Shown: positions 35,463-43,408 of the stretch, piece by piece | Layout: every line of letters starts with the position of its first letter | How positions within the stretch are numbered: position 1 is the first letter of the stretch | NCBI GenBank assembly: GCA_905235685.1 | Contig: CAJOMO010000016.1 | Coordinates: 1-58,043, forward strand | Source of the DNA: an uncultured Selenomonadaceae bacterium | Lineage (GTDB): Bacteria; Bacillota; Negativicutes; Selenomonadales; Selenomonadaceae | Reading direction: 5' to 3' | DNA length: 58,043 nt | Translations under genes and position numbers: made by a program | Notes under the pieces: generated by a model | Database searches by the model: none | Told to the model about the DNA's origin: nothing | What the model saw: the letters and a program-made list of their open reading frames with translations, nothing else

Positions 35463-36017
35463 ATGAAAAAATTTGTGCTTATGTTGATTGGTTTATTTAT
35501 GGCAGCGAATGTTGCGGTTTGTCAGGCGGAGCAAGTGCCGCTTTACGAACGCAATGCTAAAGATTTGTACAGAGAAATTAAGCTTGAATTGGAGGCTATT
35601 CCTACAGCAAATTGCAAAGTCAAAAAATTTCAGCGTGTCTCGGAGCTTGACGATAAAGACGCAAAGCTTAAATTTTGGGCTTGTGATTTGTTGCGAAAAA
35701 CCGATAAAAGAGCCAAGGCAAAAATTATGTTCGCCGCCAATGGAAATTCCGAAGTCCAATATGTGCTTGTTTGTTGCGGGCGAGAGATTTTTGAGGCTGA
35801 AAAAAGCGAAATGGCTACAATGATGCTCATTACTTCGATTGGATTTTTGGAAGTTTTTGGTGCGGACGAAGAAGAATTAACCGCCATAGTTCATGACATT
35901 AATGAAAATCCGTCAAAGGGCAGTTGGGGAATTTTGAGCGACGATACTTATTTCGAATTGGAATTTGGCAAGGACGATAAAGTTGCCGGCTTTGCGCTTC
36001 GGGCTTATAGAGAATAA
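35463..36017 (+). CDS. Small exported protein of unknown function
   Basis: A 184-residue protein with a signal peptide (MKKFVLMLIGLFMAANVAVCQA, predicted cut after QA) and a mature part rich in Lys and Glu with one CC pair. I recognise no family. The ATG follows AAGGAGG. It stands alone between a divergent operon and a convergent gene, with its own terminator at 36092-36118. Periplasmic location is inferred. Confidence 0.75.
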   Translation: MKKFVLMLIGLFMAANVAVCQAEQVPLYERNAKDLYREIKLELEAIPTANCKVKKFQRVSELDDKDAKLKFWACDLLRKTDKRAKAKIMFAANGNSEVQYVLVCCGREIFEAEKSEMATMMLITSIGFLEVFGADEEELTAIVHDINENPSKGSWGILSDDTYFELEFGKDDKVAGFALRAYRE

Positions 36018-36091
36018 TTGACGGAGGCAATGATTTTTGCGGAAAATGACGGCGAAGATTAACAGCCTTTCGCGCAGGACAAAAAAATAGA

Positions 36092-36118
36092 CGCGGTGAG
36101 AATTTGCCGCGCTTTTTT
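36092..36118 (+). terminator. Terminator of the small exported protein gene
   Basis: CGCGG (36092-36096) pairs with CCGCG (36107-36111), followed by CTTTTTT. The right arm and T run recur at 36287-36298 because they are part of the 180-base duplication. Confidence 0.58.
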
Positions 36119-36458
36119 ATTTGCAGGGGAAAAATTTTTATTCGGCGGAAGTCCAGGTTTGAGAATCTTTGTCATATTTCCACGAGCCGCCTTCAGCAAG
36201 TTTCATAGTTTGCCCGTCGCTGTCTTCGAAAGTCAAACTGCCGCTTTGCGTGCGAATAACTAAATTGCCGTCGACTTGAGAATTTGCCGCGCTTTTTTTA
36301 TTTGCAGGGGAAAAAATTTTATTCGGCGGAAGTCCAGGTTTGAGAATCTTTGTCGTATTTCCACGAGCCGCCTTCAGCAAGTTTCATAGTTTGCCCGTCG
36401 CTGTCTTCGAAAGTCAAACTGCCGCTTTGCGTGCGGATAACCAAATTGCCGTCGACTT
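36097..36458. repeat. Tandem 180-base duplication covering the 3' end of the RTX gene
   Basis: Copy 1 (36097-36276) and copy 2 (36277-36458) are direct repeats of about 180 bases, starting TGAGAATTTGCCGCGC and ending GCCGTCGACT. They differ by a few bases and two homopolymer length changes. Copy 2 is inside the intact gene at 36319-38589; copy 1 lies downstream of its stop. Confidence 0.9.
36138..36276 (-). pseudogene. Downstream copy of the RTX gene 3' end
   Basis: The frame from about 36276 to the stop at 36138 encodes the same last ~46 residues as the RTX gene (VDGNLVIRTQSG... to TWTSAE). The coding differences seen (TAC/TAT, TTG/TTA, ATC/ATT) are synonymous. A longer open frame reaching 36380 passes through the intact gene in another frame and is not meaningful. 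Confidence 0.82.
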
Positions 36459-38589
36459 CGCCATAAAAAGTTAAATCGTCCAGCGAAATATCGTACAAAT
36501 TCACAACGTCGCCTTCGTTTGCGTTTTTAATGATATCGTCGCCTTCGTCCATGCCGTACCAGAAATTATTTTGCCCCGTGCCGCCAACGAGCGTATCATT
36601 TTCGGTACTCCAACCGCCCCACAAACTATTTGTGCCGCTGCCGCCGTAAATAACATTTTCCGCGGTATTTCCCGCCATCAGATTATCGTAAGTAGAATTT
36701 TGCGCGTCAATGATTTGGATATTTTCAAAAACGCCGCCTTCTTCGAGCCAAATTTCATTATTGCCGGTTTCGTCGGTGAGTTCAAGGGTATTTTCGCCCG
36801 CGCCGCCCAAATAATAATTCACGGAGCTATCGTAGGTGAAGGTGTTATCTTCGTTGGTAATGCCGATTTTCGCCGCGTGAATATTTGTGGCGTCATTTGA
36901 GTATTGAATAGCGGTGTCAACGTCAGAATCTTCAATTTTGAGCGAACTGCCGTCAATCATTGTCAAGGTAATAAATTCTTCGTCGCGGGTGATTGAAGTC
37001 AAGCCGTCGTCGTACAGGTTGATAATATCGCTGGATTCGCCCGTGCCGTTTTCGAAATTGATAACAACGTCATTGCCGAACCACGTACCGAACCAGAACA
37101 TATCAACGCCGTCGCCGCCGCTCATGGTATCGTTGCCGCTGTCGCCGCCATAAACGCTTGAGCCGCCGCTGCCGACTTGAATAAAGTTATCTTGATTATT
37201 GCCCGCGAAAACCAGATTTGAAGTAACGCCTGCCGCGTCCAGCGTAATTGTATTGGCGTTGCCGTATTCGGTAGCTTCGCCGGTAAATGCATTAGCGCCG
37301 CTGAGCCAAATGTTGTACGGAAAATCGCCTTCGACAGTCAAGACAAGTTCATCTTCGCTGAATACCGCCGAATAAGTTGAAGTTTCCGTTTCAGTGTCAG
37401 TTGTTCCGGTATCAGTATCAGTTGTTCCTGTGTCGGTGTCAGTTGTACCTGTATCAGTGTCGGTTGTACCTGTATCAGTATCTGTTGTTCCTGTGTCAGT
37501 ATCAGTCGTTCCAGTGTCAGTGTCAGTTGTTTCTGTGTCAGTATCGGTAACGGTTGAATCGGTATTCGTTGTATCGGTAACAGTTGAATCGGTATTCGTT
37601 GTATCGGTAACAGTTGAATCAGTATCGGTCGTATCGGTGTCGGTATCGTCAACAACAATATCGTATGAAGGATCTCTACCTTCGGACGCCTGCTTAGCCA
37701 AATATCTTAAAAGCATATAACCCGCCGCGTAAGTGCTCGCGCCGCTGCCGGTGAATGCCGCGTTCAAGCTTGAGGCGCTGCTTGCCAAATTTTTAAGCTG
37801 AGTGTAGCGCTTATCGTCGATACCGTGAACAAGTTCGGCAATGCCTTCTTTGAAACTGGTAGGCAAATTGCTGAAATAATCGACATTCGCCGCCATAACC
37901 GCGTGAACCATTTCGTGGGCGATAGTTCTGTCAAGGTAAACAATGCCTTCCATATCGATTGAGCCGTTGGGATCTTCCTGGTCGATTGTGGCGTAATAGT
38001 GCAGATTTATTTTCAAAGTGAGTTCGTCGCATTTTTGCCCTGTGGAATAATCGGTCGCCGCCAATTTGCCGTCTGCCTTATCGTAAAATTCAACGGTAAT
38101 TTCGTTAACCGAAGTGCCGTCTTCTTCGAAACTCAAACCAAAAGATTCTTTCGACAAAGTGAGCGCCTCGTCAATCCACCAGGTATAAAGCGCGCCGACG
38201 ATATATTGAGCGGCGGAAGTTAAGCTGCTTTGCTCCGGAACTGTCACGGTTAAGCCCTGGATTGTGAAAGTGGTATCGCTGGGGTAAGTCCATTCGCCGC
38301 TTTCCGGAACGACGCTTTCAGCTGTTTTGGTATCGGTAGTTCCCGCGTCCGAGCCGGTTATCGCGCCGGTATCGTCATTGTCCAAAACTATATCGCACAT
38401 TTCGGATAAAAATCTTTCGTAGTCGCCGTTATAGGCGCGGCAGTCCTTAACCATCGTACTTATTGCTTCGCTCCAGCTGCTGTAATTTGAAACCGCCTTA
38501 ACAGCCTGGTCAAGCGCCGCCGTCGAGCGGTAAGTTGTGCTGTCCAACGAACTCATAAAATCTAGTATCACTTCTTGCGGTGTTGCCAT
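36319..38589 (-). CDS. RTX-like secreted zinc metallopeptidase
   Basis: A 756-residue protein. A gluzincin-type zinc site, HEMVHAVMA (HExxH), is followed by the third ligand candidate in FKEGIAELVHG. Residues ~315-410 are a low-complexity Thr/Asp linker with TTDTDTG units. The C-terminal half has RTX-like nonapeptides (YGGDSGNDTMSGGDGVDMF, LVGGTGQNNFWYG), which in known families bind calcium and fold after type I secretion. No Sec signal peptide is seen, in keeping with that route, but no type I exporter is in the window. Strong promoter at 38626-38654. Its 3' end is duplicated downstream. Confidence 0.85.
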   Translation of the reverse strand: MATPQEVILDFMSSLDSTTYRSTAALDQAVKAVSNYSSWSEAISTMVKDCRAYNGDYERFLSEMCDIVLDNDDTGAITGSDAGTTDTKTAESVVPESGEWTYPSDTTFTIQGLTVTVPEQSSLTSAAQYIVGALYTWWIDEALTLSKESFGLSFEEDGTSVNEITVEFYDKADGKLAATDYSTGQKCDELTLKINLHYYATIDQEDPNGSIDMEGIVYLDRTIAHEMVHAVMAANVDYFSNLPTSFKEGIAELVHGIDDKRYTQLKNLASSASSLNAAFTGSGASTYAAGYMLLRYLAKQASEGRDPSYDIVVDDTDTDTTDTDSTVTDTTNTDSTVTDTTNTDSTVTDTDTETTDTDTGTTDTDTGTTDTDTGTTDTDTGTTDTDTGTTDTDTGTTDTETETSTYSAVFSEDELVLTVEGDFPYNIWLSGANAFTGEATEYGNANTITLDAAGVTSNLVFAGNNQDNFIQVGSGGSSVYGGDSGNDTMSGGDGVDMFWFGTWFGNDVVINFENGTGESSDIINLYDDGLTSITRDEEFITLTMIDGSSLKIEDSDVDTAIQYSNDATNIHAAKIGITNEDNTFTYDSSVNYYLGGAGENTLELTDETGNNEIWLEEGGVFENIQIIDAQNSTYDNLMAGNTAENVIYGGSGTNSLWGGWSTENDTLVGGTGQNNFWYGMDEGDDIIKNANEGDVVNLYDISLDDLTFYGEVDGNLVIRTQSGSLTFEDSDGQTMKLAEGGSWKYDKDSQTWTSAE
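37390..37640. repeat. Coding tandem repeats (TTDTDTG and TVTDTTNTDS units)
   Basis: About six 21-base units coding TTDTDTG lie next to two or three 30-base units coding TVTDTTNTDS, all in frame in the RTX peptidase gene. The units are nearly identical, so the length of the linker can change by slippage or recombination without breaking the frame. Confidence 0.9.
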
Positions 38590-38625
38590 AAAGCTATCAA
38601 TCCTTTCAAAAATATTCGCGGTTAA

Positions 38626-38654
38626 ATTATATCACAAAGCCGCCGCATTATCAA
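38626..38654 (-). promoter_or_regulatory. Promoter of the RTX peptidase gene
   Basis: On the minus strand TTGATA (38654-38649) and TATAAT (38631-38626), 17-base spacer, with an extended TG before the -10. About 37 bases before the ATG. Confidence 0.75.
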
Positions 38655-38664
38655 CTTTTGCAAA

Positions 38665-38690
38665 TAAAAAAGCCCACCGCGTTGGTGAGC
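38665..38690 (-). terminator. Terminator of the tatA-metNIQ operon
   Basis: On the minus strand GCTCACC and GGTGGGC (38690-38672) pair across AACGC, followed by a TTTTTTA run (38671-38665). Confidence 0.82.
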
Positions 38691-38716
38691 CGGAAATATT
38701 TCTGCGCGAAAATTTT

Positions 38717-39553
38717 TTAGAAAGCCGGAACAATCGCGCCTTTGTAAGTATCGTTGATGAAATTTTTGATTTTATCGGATTTAACGCTGTTAATGAGCGC
38801 CTTAATTTCGGGGCGGTTTTCGTCGCCGTCACGAACGGCAATAATATTGACGTAGGGCGAAGTGCTGTCTTCCATAAAAAGCGCGTCTTGAATCGGATTT
38901 AAACCGGCGTTCATTGCAAAATTGGTATTGATAACCGCAATGTCAACGTCGTCAAGCGTGCGTGGAAGTTGCGCCGCCTCGATCTCTTGAATCGTCAAAT
39001 CGTTGGGGTTGCTGATAATATCTTGAACGGTTGCTTCCGCGCCGACGCCTTCGCGCAGAGTTATCAATTCGGCTTTGTCAAGGAGCAACAGCGCACGCCC
39101 GCCGTTAGTTGGATCGTTCGGAATTGAAACAGTGCCGCCAAATGGAACTTCGCCGAGCATTTTAATTTTCGAAGAATAAATTCCCATCGGCTCAATGTGA
39201 ACGCCCGCCGCATTTTTCAACTTCATTTCGTTGTGTTCCTTGATAAAATCTGTCAAATAGGGCTCGTGTTGGAAAAAGTTTGCGTCGAGTTCGCCGTCAT
39301 TGAGCGCAATATTCGGCTGAACATAATCGTTAAATTCAACAATCTCAAGCGTGACGCCTTTATCCTGTAAATCGGATTTAATTTGTTCAAGAATTTCAGC
39401 GTGCGGGACGGGCGTCGCCCCAACTTTTATATTGGCGTTAAGTTTTTCCATACCGTCGCCGTCCATAGGCTGACCGCCGCCACTGTCGCCGCCGCAACCC
39501 GTGAATAACAAAGCCGCCGACAAGCCTAGCATTGCCAAAAATTTTTTTCTCAT
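38717..39553 (-). CDS. metQ: Methionine ABC transporter substrate-binding lipoprotein MetQ
   Basis: A 278-residue lipoprotein (lipobox FTGC, about residue 20) of the NlpA/MetQ family: IKVGATPVPHAEIL, LDANFFQHEPYL, SIPNDPTNGGRALLLL and VAVINTNFAM-like (DIAVINTNFAM) segments are diagnostic. It binds methionine in the periplasm for MetNI. ATG 39553 follows GGAGG; the longer frame to 39568 begins on that ribosome site. Confidence 0.95.
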   Translation of the reverse strand: MRKKFLAMLGLSAALLFTGCGGDSGGGQPMDGDGMEKLNANIKVGATPVPHAEILEQIKSDLQDKGVTLEIVEFNDYVQPNIALNDGELDANFFQHEPYLTDFIKEHNEMKLKNAAGVHIEPMGIYSSKIKMLGEVPFGGTVSIPNDPTNGGRALLLLDKAELITLREGVGAEATVQDIISNPNDLTIQEIEAAQLPRTLDDVDIAVINTNFAMNAGLNPIQDALFMEDSTSPYVNIIAVRDGDENRPEIKALINSVKSDKIKNFINDTYKGAIVPAF

Positions 39554-39568
39554 AAATGAAACCTCCAA

Positions 39569-40222
39569 TTATTTTTTATTGAGCCTCTTAGCGAGGGTAT
39601 TGCCCAAAAATTGTACCAGTTGCACCAAAACGATTAAAACTACGACGGTTGCCAACATAACTTCGGGGCGGAAACGCTGATAACCGTATCGTATCGCCAA
39701 ATCGCCTAAACCGCCGCCGCCGATTGCGCCCGCCATTGCCGATTCGCCAACCAGCGCGATTATTACCGTTGTCAACTGCGCGACGATTGAAGGCATTGCT
39801 TCCGGCAACAAAACTTTGGAAATGATTTGCATTGGCGTTGCGCCCATTGACAGCGCCGCTTCGACCAAGCCTGCCGGTACTTCTTTTAGCGAAGTTTCGA
39901 CTTGCCGCCCGATAAATGGAATTGACGCCACGACCAAAGGAACTATCGCCGCCGTCGTACCAATCGCGCTGCCTACCAAAAATCGCGTGAACGGAATTAT
40001 CGCCACCATTAAAATTATAAACGGTATCGAACGAATTGCATTGACGATTGAACCGATTATTTTATTCAGCGCCGGACTTTCTAGGATTTGTCCTTTTTCG
40101 GTTGTGTGGAGCAACACGCCCAGCGGTATTCCGATTGCCGAGGCGATTAACATTGACACGATAACCATGTAAATTGTTTCGCCGAGCGCCTTAGTCAACA
40201 GCGGTAGGATTTCTGCGAACAT
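39569..40222 (-). CDS. metI: Methionine ABC transporter permease MetI
   Basis: A 217-residue inner-membrane permease with five or so helices and the ABC coupling motif EAALSMGATPMQIISKVLLPEA, as in MetI. Its ATG (with GGAGGTAA upstream) lies inside metN, giving a 32-base overlap. It forms the channel of the MetNIQ importer. Confidence 0.95.
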   Translation of the reverse strand: MFAEILPLLTKALGETIYMVIVSMLIASAIGIPLGVLLHTTEKGQILESPALNKIIGSIVNAIRSIPFIILMVAIIPFTRFLVGSAIGTTAAIVPLVVASIPFIGRQVETSLKEVPAGLVEAALSMGATPMQIISKVLLPEAMPSIVAQLTTVIIALVGESAMAGAIGGGGLGDLAIRYGYQRFRPEVMLATVVVLIVLVQLVQFLGNTLAKRLNKK

Positions 40223-41252
40223 AGCCGATTACCTCCACGCGAACATCTTTGCCGCCCAAAAAATTCAGCGCGCCTTGAACAGAATCTTCACTGCCGCTGA
40301 GTCCGACAATCATTCTGCCGAAAGGGACGCCGTGAATTTCGTCCAAATTTCCGAAAAGCATAGTACATTCCACGCCGCCGCAATTTCTAATCATTTCAGC
40401 CAAAACCGGATCGTCCGCGCTTTCGCCGAGAAAAATTAATCGGAGCAAAAGCAAACTTCCTGCAGTTTTGACGGGCGAAATTTCATTGCCGCGAAAAGCC
40501 GCCGGTAATTCATTTGACAGCAAAACGCTGATAAATTCTTTGGTAATTTTGTGCTGCGGATTTGTGAAAACTTCGAGCACCGAGCCGCGCTCCGCAATTA
40601 CGCCGTCCGAAATGACAGCAACTTTATCGCAAATTTCCTTGATAACTTGCATTTCGTGCGTGATAACAATGACAGTCAAGGCAAGTTTTTTGTTAATGTC
40701 TTTAATCAGCGCAAGAATAGATTTGGTTGTCTGCGGGTCGAGGGCGGAAGTAGCTTCGTCGCAAAGCAAAATTTTCGGATTACTGGCAAGGGCGCGGGCG
40801 ATACCTACGCGCTGTTTTTGCCCGCCGCTAAGTTGCGAAGGGTATTTATCAGCCTTATCATTCAAGCCGACCAAATCTAAAAGCGGCGCAACTTTTTTAT
40901 CAATTTCAGTTTTGGGCGTATTCGACAGCGTGAGCGGGAAGGCGATATTTTCATAGACAGTTGCCGAACTCAGCAGATTAAAATGTTGAAAAATCATACC
41001 GATATTTTTTCGGGCGTCGCGCAGTTGCGAATCGGTGAGGCTCATCATATTTTGCCCGTCAACGATAACTTCACCGGCGGTTGGGCGTTCGAGCATATTG
41101 ATACAGCGAACAAGCGTGGATTTTCCCGCGCCCGATAAGCCGATAATGCCGTAAATTTCGCCCTTCGCAATTTCCAAATCGACGCCTTTAAGCGCGTGGA
41201 CTTTGCCGGACGGGCTGTCGTAAATTTTTTCAATGCGCGAAAGTTTAATCAA
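40191..41252 (-). CDS. metN: Methionine ABC transporter ATPase MetN with NIL domain
   Basis: A 353-residue ATPase. Walker [10 protein letters not shown], signature LSGGQKQR and Walker [13 protein letters not shown] are intact. The last ~80 residues match the NIL regulatory domain, which in E. coli MetN binds methionine and inhibits transport. Starts at TTG 41252 with AGGTGA upstream, overlapping the tatA stop by 3 bases. No SAM riboswitch is present upstream. Confidence 0.95.
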   Translation of the reverse strand: MIKLSRIEKIYDSPSGKVHALKGVDLEIAKGEIYGIIGLSGAGKSTLVRCINMLERPTAGEVIVDGQNMMSLTDSQLRDARKNIGMIFQHFNLLSSATVYENIAFPLTLSNTPKTEIDKKVAPLLDLVGLNDKADKYPSQLSGGQKQRVGIARALASNPKILLCDEATSALDPQTTKSILALIKDINKKLALTVIVITHEMQVIKEICDKVAVISDGVIAERGSVLEVFTNPQHKITKEFISVLLSNELPAAFRGNEISPVKTAGSLLLLRLIFLGESADDPVLAEMIRNCGGVECTMLFGNLDEIHGVPFGRMIVGLSGSEDSVQGALNFLGGKDVRVEVIGYVRRNPTAVD

Positions 41253-41551
41253 TCTTTGCTCACCTGCTCCTTGACGGCGGGATTTTGCTTTGCCGTGTTG
41301 ATAACTTCTTCGACGCTCAATCGCGCAGGTTCATCAGATTTTTTTTCCAGAGAAATTTTTTGCGGCTCAGATTTTTTGACAGGTTCAGCGGCGGATTCTT
41401 CCAAGGTTGCTGAAAGTGCCGCTTGAGCTTTGCGAAATTCCCTTAAACCTTTGCCGAGCGCGCGTCCTACCTCCGGCAATTTGCTCGGTCCAAAAACTAT
41501 CAGCCCGACGATTAAGATTAAAATAAATTCGCCCATTCCGATTCCAAACAT
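41249..41551 (-). CDS. tatA: Sec-independent translocase subunit TatA/TatE
   Basis: A 100-residue protein: N-terminal helix [22 protein letters not shown], the hinge [23 protein letters not shown] (amphipathic helix) and a polar tail, the full TatA pattern. It would form the pore for folded twin-arginine substrates. No tatC is near. ATG 41551 follows AAAGGAT; the frame to 41560 is a TTG without spacing. First gene of a transcript with metNIQ. Confidence 0.92.
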   Translation of the reverse strand: MFGIGMGEFILILIVGLIVFGPSKLPEVGRALGKGLREFRKAQAALSATLEESAAEPVKKSEPQKISLEKKSDEPARLSVEEVINTAKQNPAVKEQVSKD

Positions 41552-41575
41552 CAAAATCAATCCTTTCGCCGCCGA

Positions 41576-41604
41576 ATTATACCACGCCAGCCGTTTTATT
41601 CCAA
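41576..41604 (-). promoter_or_regulatory. Promoter of tatA-metNIQ
   Basis: On the minus strand TTGGAA (41604-41599) and TATAAT (41581-41576) with a 17-base spacer and TG before the -10. It interleaves with the divergent promoter below, and leaves a leader of under 25 bases, too short for a riboswitch. Confidence 0.72.
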
Positions 41605-41622
41605 ATTTTTTTGTGATATAAT
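41594..41622 (+). promoter_or_regulatory. Promoter of the glycosyltransferase / MacB operon
   Basis: TTTTAT (41594-41599) and TATAAT (41617-41622), 17-base spacer, with extended TG (TGTGATATAAT). The -35 is weak; it overlaps the -35 of the divergent tatA promoter, so the two may compete. Confidence 0.6.
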
Positions 41623-41646
41623 CTGCGCGAGGTGATAATATGTCGA
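41623..41646 (+). repeat. 24-base direct repeat, left copy (leader and start of the glycosyltransferase)
   Basis: CTGCGCGAGGTGATAATATG plus TCGA is identical to 42678-42701. It contains the ribosome site GAGGTGA and the start codon at 41640. Confidence 0.95.
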
Positions 41647-42674
41647 CGCCAAAAATTTCTGTGCTGATTCCGCTTTATAATCGCCGCCAATATATTCGCG
41701 ATTGCCTTAGCAGCGTTCTCAATCAAACTTTCGGCGACTTTGAAATTCTCATTCGTGATGATTGTTCGACTGACGGCGTTTATAAATTTGTGCAACAGAA
41801 TTTTCGGGACGACAGGATTAAACTTTTCCGCAATAAAAAAAATCTCGGCGAAGCTCAAACTACAAATTTGCTGATTCAAGATGCCGCGGGAAAATATTTC
41901 ACGATTTTGCACAATGACGATTTATATTTGCCGGACGCTCTTCAAAATCTCTACGACGCCGCAGAAAAATTTAATGCGGATGTGGTTCACACGTCTAAAA
42001 TTTTTACTTTCAGCGACGGCAAACCTTTATGTAAAATTTCAATAGATAGAGCTGCAAATGGGCAAACGGAAAATATTCCGGACAAATCTCAAATTCGATT
42101 TAACGAATGGTTTACCGGTGGAATTTTTCAAGATACGCAATATAACATGTTCAGGCGGAAATTTATTATTGACGATAAAATTTTTTCTGATATTTGCGGC
42201 TGGAATCCGCTTTTAATTTCGCTGATTTGGATTATGAAAGCAAAAAATTTAGTCAAAGTTCCGGTTGCATTTTACATTCGTCGAGAGAATTCTGCTTCTC
42301 AATCCAGTTTCAAAAAAATGTCGGCAGATAGTTTTGCACAAGCCATTTCCGAGCGGATTGAACTTTTCGGCAAACTCAATAAAATCATTAACAGCTTTGA
42401 ATTTTTTCGCGATAATGACGTTTTAAAATATCAGATAAAGGCGCGCATTTTCAGCGTTTATGAGAATTTGAATTTTGACAGGGTGAATGATTATGGGCGG
42501 GCAGATTTGGCGCAAGTGTACAATTCTATTGAGCGCACTTTTCAAAAATATTTTGGCGACAATGCGGTTTATCCGGCGCTGATGTATCATTGGGCGCACG
42601 CCATGCATTTTAATCAAAATCAGATTCAAGCGAAATTGCAGGATTGTTTAAAACTTTTGGACAGAGACATTTAA
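41640..42674 (+). CDS. Family 2 glycosyltransferase
   Basis: A 344-residue GT-A fold enzyme. Seen: [20 protein letters not shown], the first nucleotide-binding motif IRDDCSTDG, and the metal-binding region [13 protein letters not shown], typical of GT2. No membrane helix, so it acts in the cytosol or at the membrane face on a lipid or protein acceptor. Codons look more AT-rich than those of neighbours (Phe, Asn and Lys mostly TTT, AAT, AAA). The gene is bracketed by a 24-base direct repeat, which suggests recent insertion in front of the ABC pair. Confidence 0.92.
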   Translation: MSTPKISVLIPLYNRRQYIRDCLSSVLNQTFGDFEILIRDDCSTDGVYKFVQQNFRDDRIKLFRNKKNLGEAQTTNLLIQDAAGKYFTILHNDDLYLPDALQNLYDAAEKFNADVVHTSKIFTFSDGKPLCKISIDRAANGQTENIPDKSQIRFNEWFTGGIFQDTQYNMFRRKFIIDDKIFSDICGWNPLLISLIWIMKAKNLVKVPVAFYIRRENSASQSSFKKMSADSFAQAISERIELFGKLNKIINSFEFFRDNDVLKYQIKARIFSVYENLNFDRVNDYGRADLAQVYNSIERTFQKYFGDNAVYPALMYHWAHAMHFNQNQIQAKLQDCLKLLDRDI

Positions 42675-42677
42675 AAA

Positions 42678-42701
42678 CTGCGCGAGGTGATAATATGTCG
42701 A
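42678..42701 (+). repeat. 24-base direct repeat, right copy (leader and start of the ABC ATPase)
   Basis: Identical to 41623-41646, starting 4 bases after the glycosyltransferase stop and including the ATPase start at 42695. Confidence 0.95.
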
Positions 42702-43408
42702 ACGTCGTGACGATAACGGGCGTCAAGAAACTTTACAAAATGGGCAGTGAAATTGTTGCCGCGTTGAATGGCGTTGACTTGAAAATAGATTCGGGCGAAT
42801 TTGTTGCGCTAATGGGCCCCAGTGGCAGCGGCAAATCCACGCTCATGAATATTTTGGGCTGCCTTGACAGACCGACCGAAGGCTCGTACAAACTTTTGGA
42901 CAAAGAAGTCAGCCGCCTTTCGGACGACGAACTCGCCGGTATTCGCAACAAGACGATTGGATTTTGCTATCAGAATTTTAATTTGCTGTCGAAGTTAACC
43001 AGTTTAGAAAATGTTGAATTGCCCGCGATTTACGCCGGCTTTAATAAAACTGAGCGGCGCAAAATGGCAATGGCGGCTCTGGAAAAAGTTTCGCTGGCGG
43101 ATAGAGCTGAACATTTGCCGAGCGAATTATCGGGCGGGCAACGTCAACGCGTGGCGATTGCGCGGGCTATCGCTATGAAACCGGCGATTATCCTTGCGGA
43201 CGAGCCTACCGGAAATTTGGACACCAAATCAACTGTTGAGATTTTGCAGATTTTCAGAGATTTGCACGCGGGCGGCTCGACAATTATTTTGGTTACGCAC
43301 GAGCCGGACGTTGCGCAATCGGCTGACAGACAAATTTTAGTCAAGGACGGCAAAATCACCAAAGACATTATCACGGCGAGCACTGACGAGAGGATTGATA
43401 TTATTTAA
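42695..43408 (+). CDS. MacB/LolD-type ABC transporter ATPase
   Basis: A 237-residue ATPase of the LolD/MacB group: Walker A GPSGSGKST, Q-loop YQNFNLL, signature LSGGQRQR, Walker B ILADEPTGNLD. ATG 42695 after GAGGTGA. Its stop is followed at the next base by the permease start, so the two form a unit. The longer open frame from 42644 overlaps the previous gene and lacks a ribosome site. Confidence 0.93.
   Translation: MSNVVTITGVKKLYKMGSEIVAALNGVDLKIDSGEFVALMGPSGSGKSTLMNILGCLDRPTEGSYKLLDKEVSRLSDDELAGIRNKTIGFCYQNFNLLSKLTSLENVELPAIYAGFNKTERRKMAMAALEKVSLADRAEHLPSELSGGQRQRVAIARAIAMKPAIILADEPTGNLDTKSTVEILQIFRDLHAGGSTIILVTHEPDVAQSADRQILVKDGKITKDIITASTDERIDII

Noticed and set aside
36138..36380. 80-codon minus-strand gene
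   Set aside because: Its first half is an out-of-frame reading of the RTX gene; only the second half is a real duplicated tail. Annotated as a remnant.
37390..37640. CRISPR-like regular repeats
   Set aside because: Units of 21 and 30 bases have no unique spacers and stay in frame in the peptidase gene, so they are coding repeats.
37394..37720. Plus-strand frame rich in SVSVVPV
   Set aside because: It is the mirror of the Thr/Asp repeat on the coding strand; no ribosome site.
41561..41639. SAM riboswitch in the tatA-met leader
   Set aside because: The divergent space is 79 bases and fully used by two interleaved promoters; no S-box core is seen.
42644..42694. Upstream extension of the ABC ATPase
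   Set aside because: Overlaps the glycosyltransferase and has no ribosome site; GAGGTGA at 42684 fixes the start at 42695.
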